Source: an uncultured Chlorobiota bacterium (GTDB lineage Bacteria; Bacteroidota; Kapaibacteriia; OLB7). Taken from it: DNA of 5,335 nt. Positions 1 through 5,256 of the stretch are shown here, piece by piece; position 1 is the stretch's first letter, and every line of letters starts with the position of its first letter. The notes beneath the pieces are model-generated. The model saw only the letters and a list, made by a program, of their open reading frames with translations, was not told where the DNA came from and made no database searches. The stretch lies in the NCBI GenBank assembly GCA_946481475.1, contig CAMLOB010000333.1, forward strand, positions 1-5,335. The letters run 5' to 3'. The translations under genes were made by a program, and so were the position numbers.

Positions 1-1541
1 GCGGTGTACCGACCGTCGCGACGGTCGGGTCCGAGCAACTCGTTCGCGTCGATCCGGACGTCCTGATCTCCCCGATAGGGACCGAAGGTCTGGACGGCTC
101 CGTCACGCTCGCTGATGGCGACCGACACGGACTCGACGTTGGCGTCGCCGTTGAACCGGAAGATCACGTCGTTGCCGATCGGCTCTTCTTCAAGCGTCAC
201 GATCTCCACCGGCATCAGGATGCTCCCCGGCTCGGCCTCGATCTCCACACGCCAGTTCTCGGCATCGATCATCGTCTTGTCCTCGCCGCTCGATCCGCCG
301 GTTCCCGACTTGTGCGGCGGCATCTGCGCCCCCTTGGCGGTGATCCGGCCGGCATCGATACCGAATGTCGAGACGAGATAATCGCGGACCTTCTCGGCCA
401 TCTCTTTCCCCTTGGCCGCATCGCCGTTCGCCGAACCGGTCAGCGTGATCCGTGCCGACGGATTCCGCTTCATCCGATCGCCAAAGACGTTCAGGACGTT
501 GTAGTAGACCTCCATCTGCCGCTGCGATCGCGCCTTCTCTCCCGGCCCCGGGTTCGCCTTGTCGGCGTTCAGCAACTGCTCCTCACGGAAGGAGGACGCC
601 TGTGTGCCGGAGAGCTTCTTGTAGCGGGCGGGAATATCGGTCGACCCCGGCTCGAAGAAGATATAGTTCCGCAGCGGGAAGGTCTCCTGAATCCGGCGAC
701 TCTCGGCCACAACCGTCGGCGGCGTCACCCGGAAATCATAGGAAACCGGGTTGCCCGAAGGATCGGTGACGACCGGCGAAGAGGGACGAGAACCGAATTT
801 GAGCTGGATACCGGCCCGGATCGTGTTCATCGTGAAGTCGAGAATCCTGGTCGACTCCTCGGAAGCCTCCGGATTCTCCAGAAGGTTCTGGAACCCGAGA
901 TGGAACTGCGCAAACGGGGTCAGAAGGATCTGCGTCGACGATGTCGAACTCGTCAGCGGGATGTCGTAGCCGAGTCCCCCCTGCGCGCCGATGGCAAAGC
1001 CACGGACGTCCGTCAGATCCTCATCACGGGTTGCTCCGACACCGTTCGTATCCAGGGCCGTGTACGATGCCCCCTTCCCCAGATTGAAATTGAACGTGGG
1101 ACCGAGCAGAAGATGGAAGAACCGGTTTCCCAGATTCAGCCGGAGACTCGGTTCGATGCTGAGGTAGGAAAGACTGGTGGAGAGACCTTCGGAGACCGTT
1201 GCGCCGGTCGATGAGACCTCGGTTCTCGCCGAGTCGAATCCGATCGGGCGTCCGTCGTAGCCGACCATCACCGTAAATCCGAGAAGCTTCCCGGGGTTGA
1301 ACTCCAGCACACCGCCGAATGTCGGGCCGAGACCGCTCCCCTGATCGAACGTGGAACCCTGAACGCTGGAATAGTTCTGAATCTCGCCGCTGAACGTGTT
1401 GTAATTCACCCCGCCGTAGATGCCGAACCACCACTTGGCCCACTGTTCGGTAGTGTCGCCGGGAGTCTGGGCAACCGCAACTCCCGCCGTCATCATCAGA
1501 AACGCTCCCATCAGGAGCAAGGCAACGAAATTTCGTTTCAT
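1..1541 (-). CDS. OmpA-family outer membrane beta-barrel protein (3' end beyond window)
   Basis: The frame is open from ATG at 1541 to the left edge: 513 complete codons and no stop, so the C-terminus is missing. Residues 1-24 form a signal peptide (MKRN, hydrophobic core, VAVA before Q25). Residues 25 to about 249 alternate polar and hydrophobic residues with many Gly/Tyr/Phe and end in the strand IRAGIQLKF, as in an 8-10 strand outer-membrane barrel. After a Pro/Ser linker, residues 293-434 resemble an OmpA-like periplasmic domain: YIFFEPGSTDI, then RITLTGSANGD, EMAEKVRDYL, GIDAGRI and a closing ENWRVEI. From about 436 a further beta-rich, possibly Ig-like domain begins (IGNDVIFRFNGDANVESV). 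The usual Asp and Arg that bind peptidoglycan diaminopimelate are replaced (N372, M381). The start is chosen for the signal peptide and the AAGAGGA just upstream. Role inferred: outer-membrane structural protein or porin; the substrate is unknown. The barrel/OmpA assignment is firm, the third domain is tentative. Confidence 0.85.
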   Translation of the reverse strand, partial: MKRNFVALLLMGAFLMMTAGVAVAQTPGDTTEQWAKWWFGIYGGVNYNTFSGEIQNYSSVQGSTFDQGSGLGPTFGGVLEFNPGKLLGFTVMVGYDGRPIGFDSARTEVSSTGATVSEGLSTSLSYLSIEPSLRLNLGNRFFHLLLGPTFNFNLGKGASYTALDTNGVGATRDEDLTDVRGFAIGAQGGLGYDIPLTSSTSSTQILLTPFAQFHLGFQNLLENPEASEESTRILDFTMNTIRAGIQLKFGSRPSSPVVTDPSGNPVSYDFRVTPPTVVAESRRIQETFPLRNYIFFEPGSTDIPARYKKLSGTQASSFREEQLLNADKANPGPGEKARSQRQMEVYYNVLNVFGDRMKRNPSARITLTGSANGDAAKGKEMAEKVRDYLVSTFGIDAGRITAKGAQMPPHKSGTGGSSGEDKTMIDAENWRVEIEAEPGSILMPVEIVTLEEEPIGNDVIFRFNGDANVESVSVAISERDGAVQTFGPYRGDQDVRIDANELLGPDRRDGRYT

Positions 1542-1544
1542 GAA

Positions 1545-1551
1545 TCCTCTT
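1545..1551 (-). promoter_or_regulatory. Ribosome binding site of the OmpA-family gene
   Basis: On the minus strand AAGAGGA lies just upstream of the ATG at 1541. The GAGG core is about 4 nt from the start codon, which is a little close but usable. It supports this start, which also gives a complete signal peptide. Confidence 0.55.
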
Positions 1552-1574
1552 TTCATACGTGAACAATAAAGGTT

Positions 1575-1604
1575 GTTATCGAATCAGCACTGATCGAATG
1601 TGAA
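1575..1604 (-). promoter_or_regulatory. Candidate sigma-70-like promoter with internal inverted repeat, upstream of OmpA-family gene
   Basis: On the minus strand TTCACA (1604-1599, 5 of 6 to the -35 consensus) is followed after 18 nt by GATAAC (1580-1575, 4 of 6 to the -10 consensus). This is about 35-60 nt upstream of the OmpA-family ATG. The spacer contains ATCAG-CA-CTGAT (1583-1594), a perfect 5+5 inverted repeat with partly symmetric TCGA flanks, a possible operator. This is a pattern match only: if the host uses a Bacteroidota-type sigma factor, the -35/-10 reading may be wrong. Confidence 0.3.
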
Positions 1605-1765
1605 TGCTTCAGTTTCGAATAGAAGTGACAGGGTGCGCCGCTGGAAGCCTGATGGGTCGGATTTAATTGTGAACGAAGTACGGCACACCGCAGGAAAGAG
1701 CCGGTTTCAAGTTAATCATTTCCCGGCATTCGGAATTTTGCGAAGTCCGATTCCGGAACAAATCC

Positions 1766-2698
1766 TCACCTGTTCCCCTGCACGTTGTTGCCGCCCGGTT
1801 CTTCCCGCAGCCTGACATCGATTTCCGGAACCATCGTCAATTCAAACGTTGCCGAGGCCAGCTTCACCCTCCCGCCGGTTTTTTCCACTTCCTCCAGTAT
1901 CCGCATGAAGAGCCGGTCCCTGGTGCTGCGTCGTTCCTTGAAGTTAACGACGTAGCGAAGGGTGAACTCCATCCAGTTATCCGTCGCCGTCACCGTCACC
2001 ATCGGTTCGACCTGCGCATTCTCGATCAGATAGGATCGCACCAGACTCTTCCAGGCATCCCGCACCTGATCGGTGTAATCCCCGACAATCTCCTGGGCCG
2101 CATCGTCCAGGATTTCTCGCGTCCGCACGATATCACTGCCGTAACGGACCGGCACTCTGATCTCATCCCAGAGAAAAGGGAACTCGCCGGAATAGTTGAA
2201 GACCGGTTCCTTGAAGATGAAGCTGTTGGCCACCCGGACCACGCGACCGTTGTAGAGATCGCCGTCGACCCACTGTCCCACTTCCATCAGCGTCGTCCGG
2301 AGAATACCGATATCGATCACGTCCCCCTTGATGCCGCCGAGTTGCACACGGTCGCCGGTGCTGTAGAAATTGGCAAAGGAGATCGCCAGCCATCCGGCGA
2401 CGCTGGCGATCACCTCCTGCAACGCAAAGGCAATCCCCGCCCCGGCCACGCCGAGCGCCACGGTCAGCCCGCCAAGCCGGTCACTGAAGACGATCGTGAG
2501 AAAGACAATGCCGAGAAGATAGCCGCCGAAAGAGACGAACTTGCGGGCACGGTACCGGGTTTCCGTGTTCGTGATATGCTTCCCCAGCAGCTTCTGCAGA
2601 AAGCGGACGAGAGCCGCAACGATCAGAAGTCCGATGAGAACCGTCGCGATCTTTCCGACCGTCGGATTGAACAGCCATGTGTCGAGGAAATCTTGCAT
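1766..2698 (-). CDS. MscS-family mechanosensitive ion channel, copy 1
   Basis: This 310-residue small-conductance mechanosensitive channel protein probably sits in the inner membrane as a heptamer and opens under membrane tension to release solutes. Hydrophobic segments fall at about 14-33 (TM1), 54-72 (TM2) and 77-108 (pore helix TM3, GVAGAGIAFALQEVIAS). The MscS beta domain follows (FANFYSTGDRVQLGGIKGDV, later NSFIFKEPVFNYSG), then a C-terminal alpha/beta domain. Compared with E. coli MscS, the pore-seal Leu105/Leu109 align with A87/F91 and hinge Gly113 with E95. An in-frame ATG also exists at 2704. I prefer 2698 because the tandem paralogue starts at the homologous Met (M-x-DFLDTW) and shares the TTGCC leader upstream. 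No strong Shine-Dalgarno is visible; a weak GGA lies 5 nt before this ATG. Relative to copy 2 it has 29 extra C-terminal residues. The family call is firm; the true stimulus is unknown. Confidence 0.93.
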   Translation of the reverse strand: MQDFLDTWLFNPTVGKIATVLIGLLIVAALVRFLQKLLGKHITNTETRYRARKFVSFGGYLLGIVFLTIVFSDRLGGLTVALGVAGAGIAFALQEVIASVAGWLAISFANFYSTGDRVQLGGIKGDVIDIGILRTTLMEVGQWVDGDLYNGRVVRVANSFIFKEPVFNYSGEFPFLWDEIRVPVRYGSDIVRTREILDDAAQEIVGDYTDQVRDAWKSLVRSYLIENAQVEPMVTVTATDNWMEFTLRYVVNFKERRSTRDRLFMRILEEVEKTGGRVKLASATFELTMVPEIDVRLREEPGGNNVQGNR

Positions 2699-2704
2699 AA
2701 GCAT

Positions 2705-2880
2705 CCGGCAATCGTGCGGAGGTTCTCAGCCGTGAGCACATGAACGCGACTTGCGGCCGCTGGGACGATTGCTTGCGATGATAACCGTCGGTTGGTTTTG
2801 TTTCTGTGGCGGGACAGGATGCACCACAGCAGGGAACCGGTACAAAGCTAATCAATTCCCCTCACTCAGGGTCCCCTCTA
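2705..2880. other. Spacer between the two channel genes
   Basis: I see no gene here. It contains an inverted repeat CTGTGG (2804-2809) / CCACAG (2824-2829) with a 14 nt loop and no T-run after it on the minus strand, so it is not a convincing terminator. TAGCTTTG on the minus strand (2850-2843) fits the Bacteroidota -7 pattern TAnnTTTG, but no matching upstream TTG is seen. Whether copy 1 has its own promoter or is read through from copy 2 cannot be decided. Confidence 0.4.
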
Positions 2881-3726
2881 TCAGACCAGCTGCACACGAT
2901 CACCGGCTTTCCCGAACTCTTCCAGTATACGGGTAAAGAGCAGATCTTTCACCGTTCGACGTTCATTGTAGCTGACGACGTAGCGGAGCGTGAACTCCAC
3001 CCAGCTCTCTCCGGCCACCAAGGTCACCATCGGCTCGATCTGCGCGTTCTCGATCATATACGACCGGACCAGCCGGTCCCATGCCGCCTGCACCTGAAGG
3101 GCCTGTTCCCCGACTACTTCCCCCGCCGTGTCGTTCAGAAGTTGTCTGGCCAGAACCAGATCGCCGCCGTAGCGGATCCGGAACTTGATCTCGTCCCACA
3201 GAAAGGGGAACTCGCCCGAATAGTTGAAGACCGGTTCCTTGAAGATGAAGCTGTTGGCCACACGAACCACCCGGCCGTTGTAGAGATCCCCGTCGACCCA
3301 CTGCCCGACCTCCATCAGTGTTGTCCGGAGGATGCCGATGTCGATTACGTCCCCCTTGATACCGCCGAGCTGCACACGATCACCCGTGTTGTAGAAGTTC
3401 GCCACGGAGACGGCCAGCCACCCGGCGGTGCTGGCGATCACCTCCTGAAGTGCAAAGGTGATCCCCGCCCCGGCCACACCGAGCGCCACGGTCAGTCCCC
3501 CCAGCTTGTCGCTGAAGACCACGGCAAGGAAGAAGACTGCGGCCAGATATCCGACGAACGAGACAAACTTGCGTGCGCGATACCGGGTCTCGGCCCCCTC
3601 GATCCGCCGCCCCAGCAGCTTCTGGAGGAAGCGAACCAGCAGACCAACCGCCACCAGACCGATCACGACCAGCACGATCTTTCCGACCGTCGGATTGAAG
3701 AACCATGTGTCGAGAAAATCTTCCAT
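2881..3726 (-). CDS. MscS-family mechanosensitive ion channel, copy 2 (shorter C-terminus)
   Basis: This 281-residue paralogue of the channel gene just downstream has the same order of parts: TM1 about 14-33, TM2 about 54-72, TM3 about 77-108 (GVAGAGITFALQEVIAST), the MscS beta domain (NFYNTGDRVQLGGIKGDV), then a C-terminal alpha/beta domain. The first 180 residues are about 85% identical to copy 1 and the last 101 about 56% (hand count). The protein stops directly after RVQLV, where copy 1 continues for 29 residues, so the last strand region is missing or was never present. No frameshift is apparent at the stop. The start is the first Met of the conserved M-x-DFLDTW; only a weak upstream ribosome site is seen. 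Its upstream flank is the purine-rich repeat and the IS, both within 250 bp. Probable role: tension-gated release channel, perhaps mixed with copy 1 subunits. Confidence 0.92.
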   Translation of the reverse strand: MEDFLDTWFFNPTVGKIVLVVIGLVAVGLLVRFLQKLLGRRIEGAETRYRARKFVSFVGYLAAVFFLAVVFSDKLGGLTVALGVAGAGITFALQEVIASTAGWLAVSVANFYNTGDRVQLGGIKGDVIDIGILRTTLMEVGQWVDGDLYNGRVVRVANSFIFKEPVFNYSGEFPFLWDEIKFRIRYGGDLVLARQLLNDTAGEVVGEQALQVQAAWDRLVRSYMIENAQIEPMVTLVAGESWVEFTLRYVVSYNERRTVKDLLFTRILEEFGKAGDRVQLV

Positions 3727-3754
3727 GGAAGCCAGGCAACTGTGAAGCGACCCG

Positions 3755-3779
3755 GACCGGCTCGTCTGCCGGACCGGTC
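3755..3779 (-). promoter_or_regulatory. Inverted repeat in the leader of channel copy 2
   Basis: GACCGG (3755-3760) and CCGGTC (3774-3779) form a 6 bp stem with a 13 nt loop, 29-53 bp upstream of the copy 2 ATG. GGACCGG also occurs as a direct repeat (3754-3760 and 3771-3777), 17 bp apart. It could be an operator or a leader hairpin. In a GC-rich region this may also be chance. Confidence 0.2.
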
Positions 3780-3830
3780 AGTCTCTGAACAAACGGGATA
3801 GCGGGAAAGTGCCGGGGGGGAGGGAGGTTG

Positions 3831-3905
3831 TAGAGTTCATAGAGAGGAGAGTTCGGAGAGTGTGAGAGATGATGGCGGATATGGGGGAGTTCATAGAGAG
3901 GTGCG
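3831..3905. repeat. Purine-rich degenerate repeat, left of the IS
   Basis: On the plus strand this stretch is almost wholly G/A with short T interruptions. It holds a perfect 15 bp direct repeat GAGTTCATAGAGAGG (3833-3847 and 3887-3901, period 54). A 28 bp segment at 3848-3875 recurs right of the IS at 5223-5250 with 26 of 28 identical. There is no coding signal; the frames through it are low-complexity. Confidence 0.65.
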
Positions 3906-3950
3906 GTCCCCCCCAATCGTTGGACAGAAATCAGCGGAAGTTAAGGTGGA
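3906..3950 (+). repeat. Left inverted end of the IS (IRL)
   Basis: Reading inward it shows GTCCCCCCCAA (3906-3916), TGGACA (3921-3926) and AGTTAAGGTGGA (3939-3950). The last two blocks are 12 nt apart, against 3 nt at the other end. The end lies 23 bp beyond the orfB stop. Confidence 0.75.
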
Positions 3951-3973
3951 AAGCCTCAGGTAATTTCTTGTTC

Positions 3974-4780
3974 TTATTGCTTCGGATAGACCATGGCCGG
4001 AGTTCTGCGTCCGATCCCCGAGTGTGGTCGATGTTCATTGAAATACCGAAAGTACCGTGCGGTGCCGTCGTAGAGCTCGAGTCCGTTGGCAGGGTTTGCC
4101 AGGTAAAGATACTCATACTTGTAGCTGCGCCACAGACGCTCGATGAAAACGTTGTCCAGAGCACGGCCTCGTCCATCCATGCTGATGGTAATACCATGGT
4201 CTTTCAACATGCCTGTAAATGCTCTGCCGGTAAACTGCGCTCCCTGATCGGTATTGAAGATCCCCGGCGGCCCATAGCTGCCGAGTGCTTTGCTAAGTGC
4301 TTCACAACAGAAGCCGGCATCCAAACTGTTCGATATCCGCCAGGTCAGCACATACCGACTAAACCAGTCGATAACCGCAACCAGATAGAAGAATCCGTCA
4401 GCAACCGGCACATAGGTGATGTCACTGCTCCAGACCTGATTCGGTGCACTGATCTGGACATCCCGCAGCAAATATGGATAGATCACATGCTCCGGATGCT
4501 TCTTGCTGGTTGACGGGCCTGGGGCCACGCCCTGAAGGCCCATCAACCGGTAGAGTCGGCCAATACGCTTCGGGTTGACTCGGTGGCCCTGCAATCGAAG
4601 ATGATCGCACATCATGCCGACACCATAGTGCGGAGTCTGCAGATACTGCTTGTCGATGATGTGCATCAACGCCAGATTGTACCGACTCTCGCCGATCGGT
4701 TGATAGTACGAGCTTGATCGCGGCAGCTCCAGCAATACGCACTGCCTGCTGCGGCTCAACGGAGAAGACTTATCGATCAA
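3974..4780 (-). CDS. IS3-family transposase orfB (DDE integrase domain)
   Basis: This is the catalytic half of the transposase. From the TTG at 4780 it is 268 residues, but the frame is open back to 4819, directly after a TGA (4822-4820), and no ATG lies in the first 38 codons. The codons before the TTG read STSRKRAL, leading into IDKSSPLSRSRQCVLL, which matches the family region that joins orfA to orfB. This suggests the protein is made mainly as an OrfAB fusion. An HTH_21-like segment lies at about 38-82 (HYGVGMMCDHLRLQG). The integrase core follows (QVWSSDITYVP, IFNTDQGAQFT, DNVFIERLWRS), giving D120, D178 and E214 with exactly 35 residues between the last two. The C-terminal rve_3-like region has YFNEHRPHSGIGRRTP. 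All catalytic residues are present. Family certain, subgroup not resolved. Confidence 0.93.
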   Translation of the reverse strand: MIDKSSPLSRSRQCVLLELPRSSSYYQPIGESRYNLALMHIIDKQYLQTPHYGVGMMCDHLRLQGHRVNPKRIGRLYRLMGLQGVAPGPSTSKKHPEHVIYPYLLRDVQISAPNQVWSSDITYVPVADGFFYLVAVIDWFSRYVLTWRISNSLDAGFCCEALSKALGSYGPPGIFNTDQGAQFTGRAFTGMLKDHGITISMDGRGRALDNVFIERLWRSYKYEYLYLANPANGLELYDGTARYFRYFNEHRPHSGIGRRTPAMVYPKQ

Positions 4781-5093
4781 GGCCCGCTTCCGGGACGTGC
4801 TGAAGACCAGATTTTTTTTTCAGCCAGTCGAGTTCCATCTGGTACTGACCGATCTTGCGAAGAAGATCATCGACAATCTCCTGCTGGCCGCTCGCCTCAT
4901 CGGATCGGCCTGGTGCAAAGATCTCCTTGCTCCCCTCGAGTAACTGCTTCTTCCACGAACTGATTTGGTTGGGATGAACTGAAAACCCCTGAGCGAGTTC
5001 TGCGAGTGTCTGGTGTTCCTTGAGTGCTTCGAGGGCGACTCGCGCTTTGAATGCGGCATCAAACCGCCGGCGTTGCTTCCTGCTACTGCTCAT
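4770..5093 (-). CDS. IS3-family transposase orfA (helix-turn-helix)
   Basis: This 107-residue protein recognises the IS ends and forms the N-terminal half of the fusion transposase. Residues about 5-60 are a transposase_8-type helix-turn-helix (RRRFDAAFKARVALEAL, LAELAQGFSVHPNQISSWKK). Residues about 68-95 form a leucine-zipper-like coiled coil ending in MELDWLKKK, the usual end of orfA. The last 15 residues after KKK do not look like family sequence, which fits a frame junction at this point. The start is ATG at 5093 with a strong Shine-Dalgarno. It overlaps the orfB frame, which lies +1 relative to it. Confidence 0.92.
   Translation of the reverse strand: MSSSRKQRRRFDAAFKARVALEALKEHQTLAELAQGFSVHPNQISSWKKQLLEGSKEIFAPGRSDEASGQQEIVDDLLRKIGQYQMELDWLKKKSGLQHVPEAGLDR
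4812..4820 (-). other. A9 slippage site at the orfA/orfB junction
   Basis: On the minus strand nine A follow CTG in the orfA frame (L-K-K-K-S). orfB is in the +1 frame, opening right after a TGA formed at the start of this run. Eight A would give one continuous orfA-orfB frame; seven or nine would not. Typical IS3 elements use a -1 shift on A6G instead. Here fusion would need loss of one A (polymerase slippage) or a +1/-2 ribosomal shift. A homopolymer sequencing error is an alternative. Confidence 0.6.
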
Positions 5094-5099
5094 TACGCT

Positions 5100-5109
5100 A
5101 CCTCCTTCT
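5100..5109 (-). promoter_or_regulatory. Strong ribosome binding site of orfA
   Basis: AGAAGGAGGT on the minus strand lies 6 nt before the orfA ATG. It is far stronger than anything in front of the two channel genes. Confidence 0.75.
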
Positions 5110-5131
5110 GGACGTTGATTGATGAAAATAC

Positions 5132-5167
5132 TCCACCTTAACTACTTGTCCAGTTTTTGGGGGGGAC
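5132..5167 (-). repeat. Right inverted end of the IS (IRR)
   Basis: Reading inward on the minus strand it shows GTCCCCCCCAA (5167-5157), TGGACA (5152-5147) and AGTTAAGGTGGA (5143-5132). The two inner blocks are only 3 nt apart. The end lies 38 bp upstream of the orfA ATG. Confidence 0.75.
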
Positions 5168-5256
5168 TTCAAGGAGAGTTTATAGAGTGCGGGTGATGAT
5201 GGAGAGGTGCGGGGGAATTCGTAGAGTTCAGAGAGTGTGGGAGATGATGGATGGAT
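5168..5256. repeat. Purine-rich degenerate repeat, right of the IS
   Basis: On the plus strand it contains GAGTTTATAGAG (5176-5187, 11 of 12 to the left repeat) and GAGAGGTGCGG (5202-5212, identical to 3896-3906). The segment 5223-5250 matches 3848-3875 at 26 of 28 positions. It belongs to the same repeat family as the left flank. The frame across it is low-complexity (Ser/Pro/Leu rich) and I do not regard it as a gene. Confidence 0.6.

Larger units (their letters stand above)
1856..3726 (-). repeat. Tandem duplication of the MscS-type channel gene
   Basis: The two channel genes (1856-2698 and 2881-3726) align without gaps over 281 codons, about 210 identical residues by hand count. Residues 114-180 are identical in both (2159-2359 and 3187-3387), and 44 nt are identical at DNA level (2190-2233 and 3218-3261). 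Elsewhere silent differences are frequent, so this is not a very recent copy. The spacers upstream of each gene have diverged except for a short TTGCC...ATG stretch. Confidence 0.85.
3906..5167 (-). mobile_element. IS3-family insertion sequence, about 1.26 kb
   Basis: The element has two overlapping reading frames of IS3 type (orfA helix-turn-helix, orfB DDE integrase fold) between imperfect inverted ends. Both ends carry GTCCCCCCCAA, TGGACA and AGTTAAGGTGGA in that order reading inward, which sets the borders at 3906 and 5167. The size fits the family (about 1.2-1.5 kb). No 3-5 bp target duplication is visible at these borders. An inner alternative starting at TGGACA (3921-5152) would give the usual TG...CA ends, but also without a duplication. 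The transposase genes look intact apart from the unusual frame relation at the A9 run. It lies inside a purine-rich repeat and points towards the channel genes. Confidence 0.85.

Noticed and set aside
312..1214. 300-residue plus-strand open frame
   Set aside because: It is very Arg-rich with no family resemblance, and it lies wholly opposite the OmpA-family gene, which has a signal peptide and domain structure.
1024..1566. 180-residue minus-strand frame at the start of the OmpA-family gene
   Set aside because: It is in a different frame from ATG 1541, lacks a signal peptide or any family pattern, and overlaps the convincing barrel sequence.
1731..1755. Inverted repeat CGGAAT/ATTCCG after channel copy 1, considered as a terminator
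   Set aside because: The stem is 6 bp with a 13 nt loop and no T-run follows on the minus strand.
2804..2829. CTGTGG/CCACAG hairpin after channel copy 2, considered as a terminator
   Set aside because: The loop is 14 nt, the stem is weak, and the minus-strand sequence after it is A/C-rich rather than a T-run.
2843..2850. TAGCTTTG as a Bacteroidota-type -7 promoter element for channel copy 1
   Set aside because: No TTG is found at the required upstream distance, and the taxon is not established.
2806..3801. 331-residue plus-strand open frame
   Set aside because: It is the antisense shadow of channel copy 2; similar shadow residues appear opposite copy 1, as expected from the duplication.
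3831..5256. The repeats beside the IS as a CRISPR array
   Set aside because: Units are degenerate, purine-rich and irregularly spaced, without distinct spacers, and no cas gene is present.
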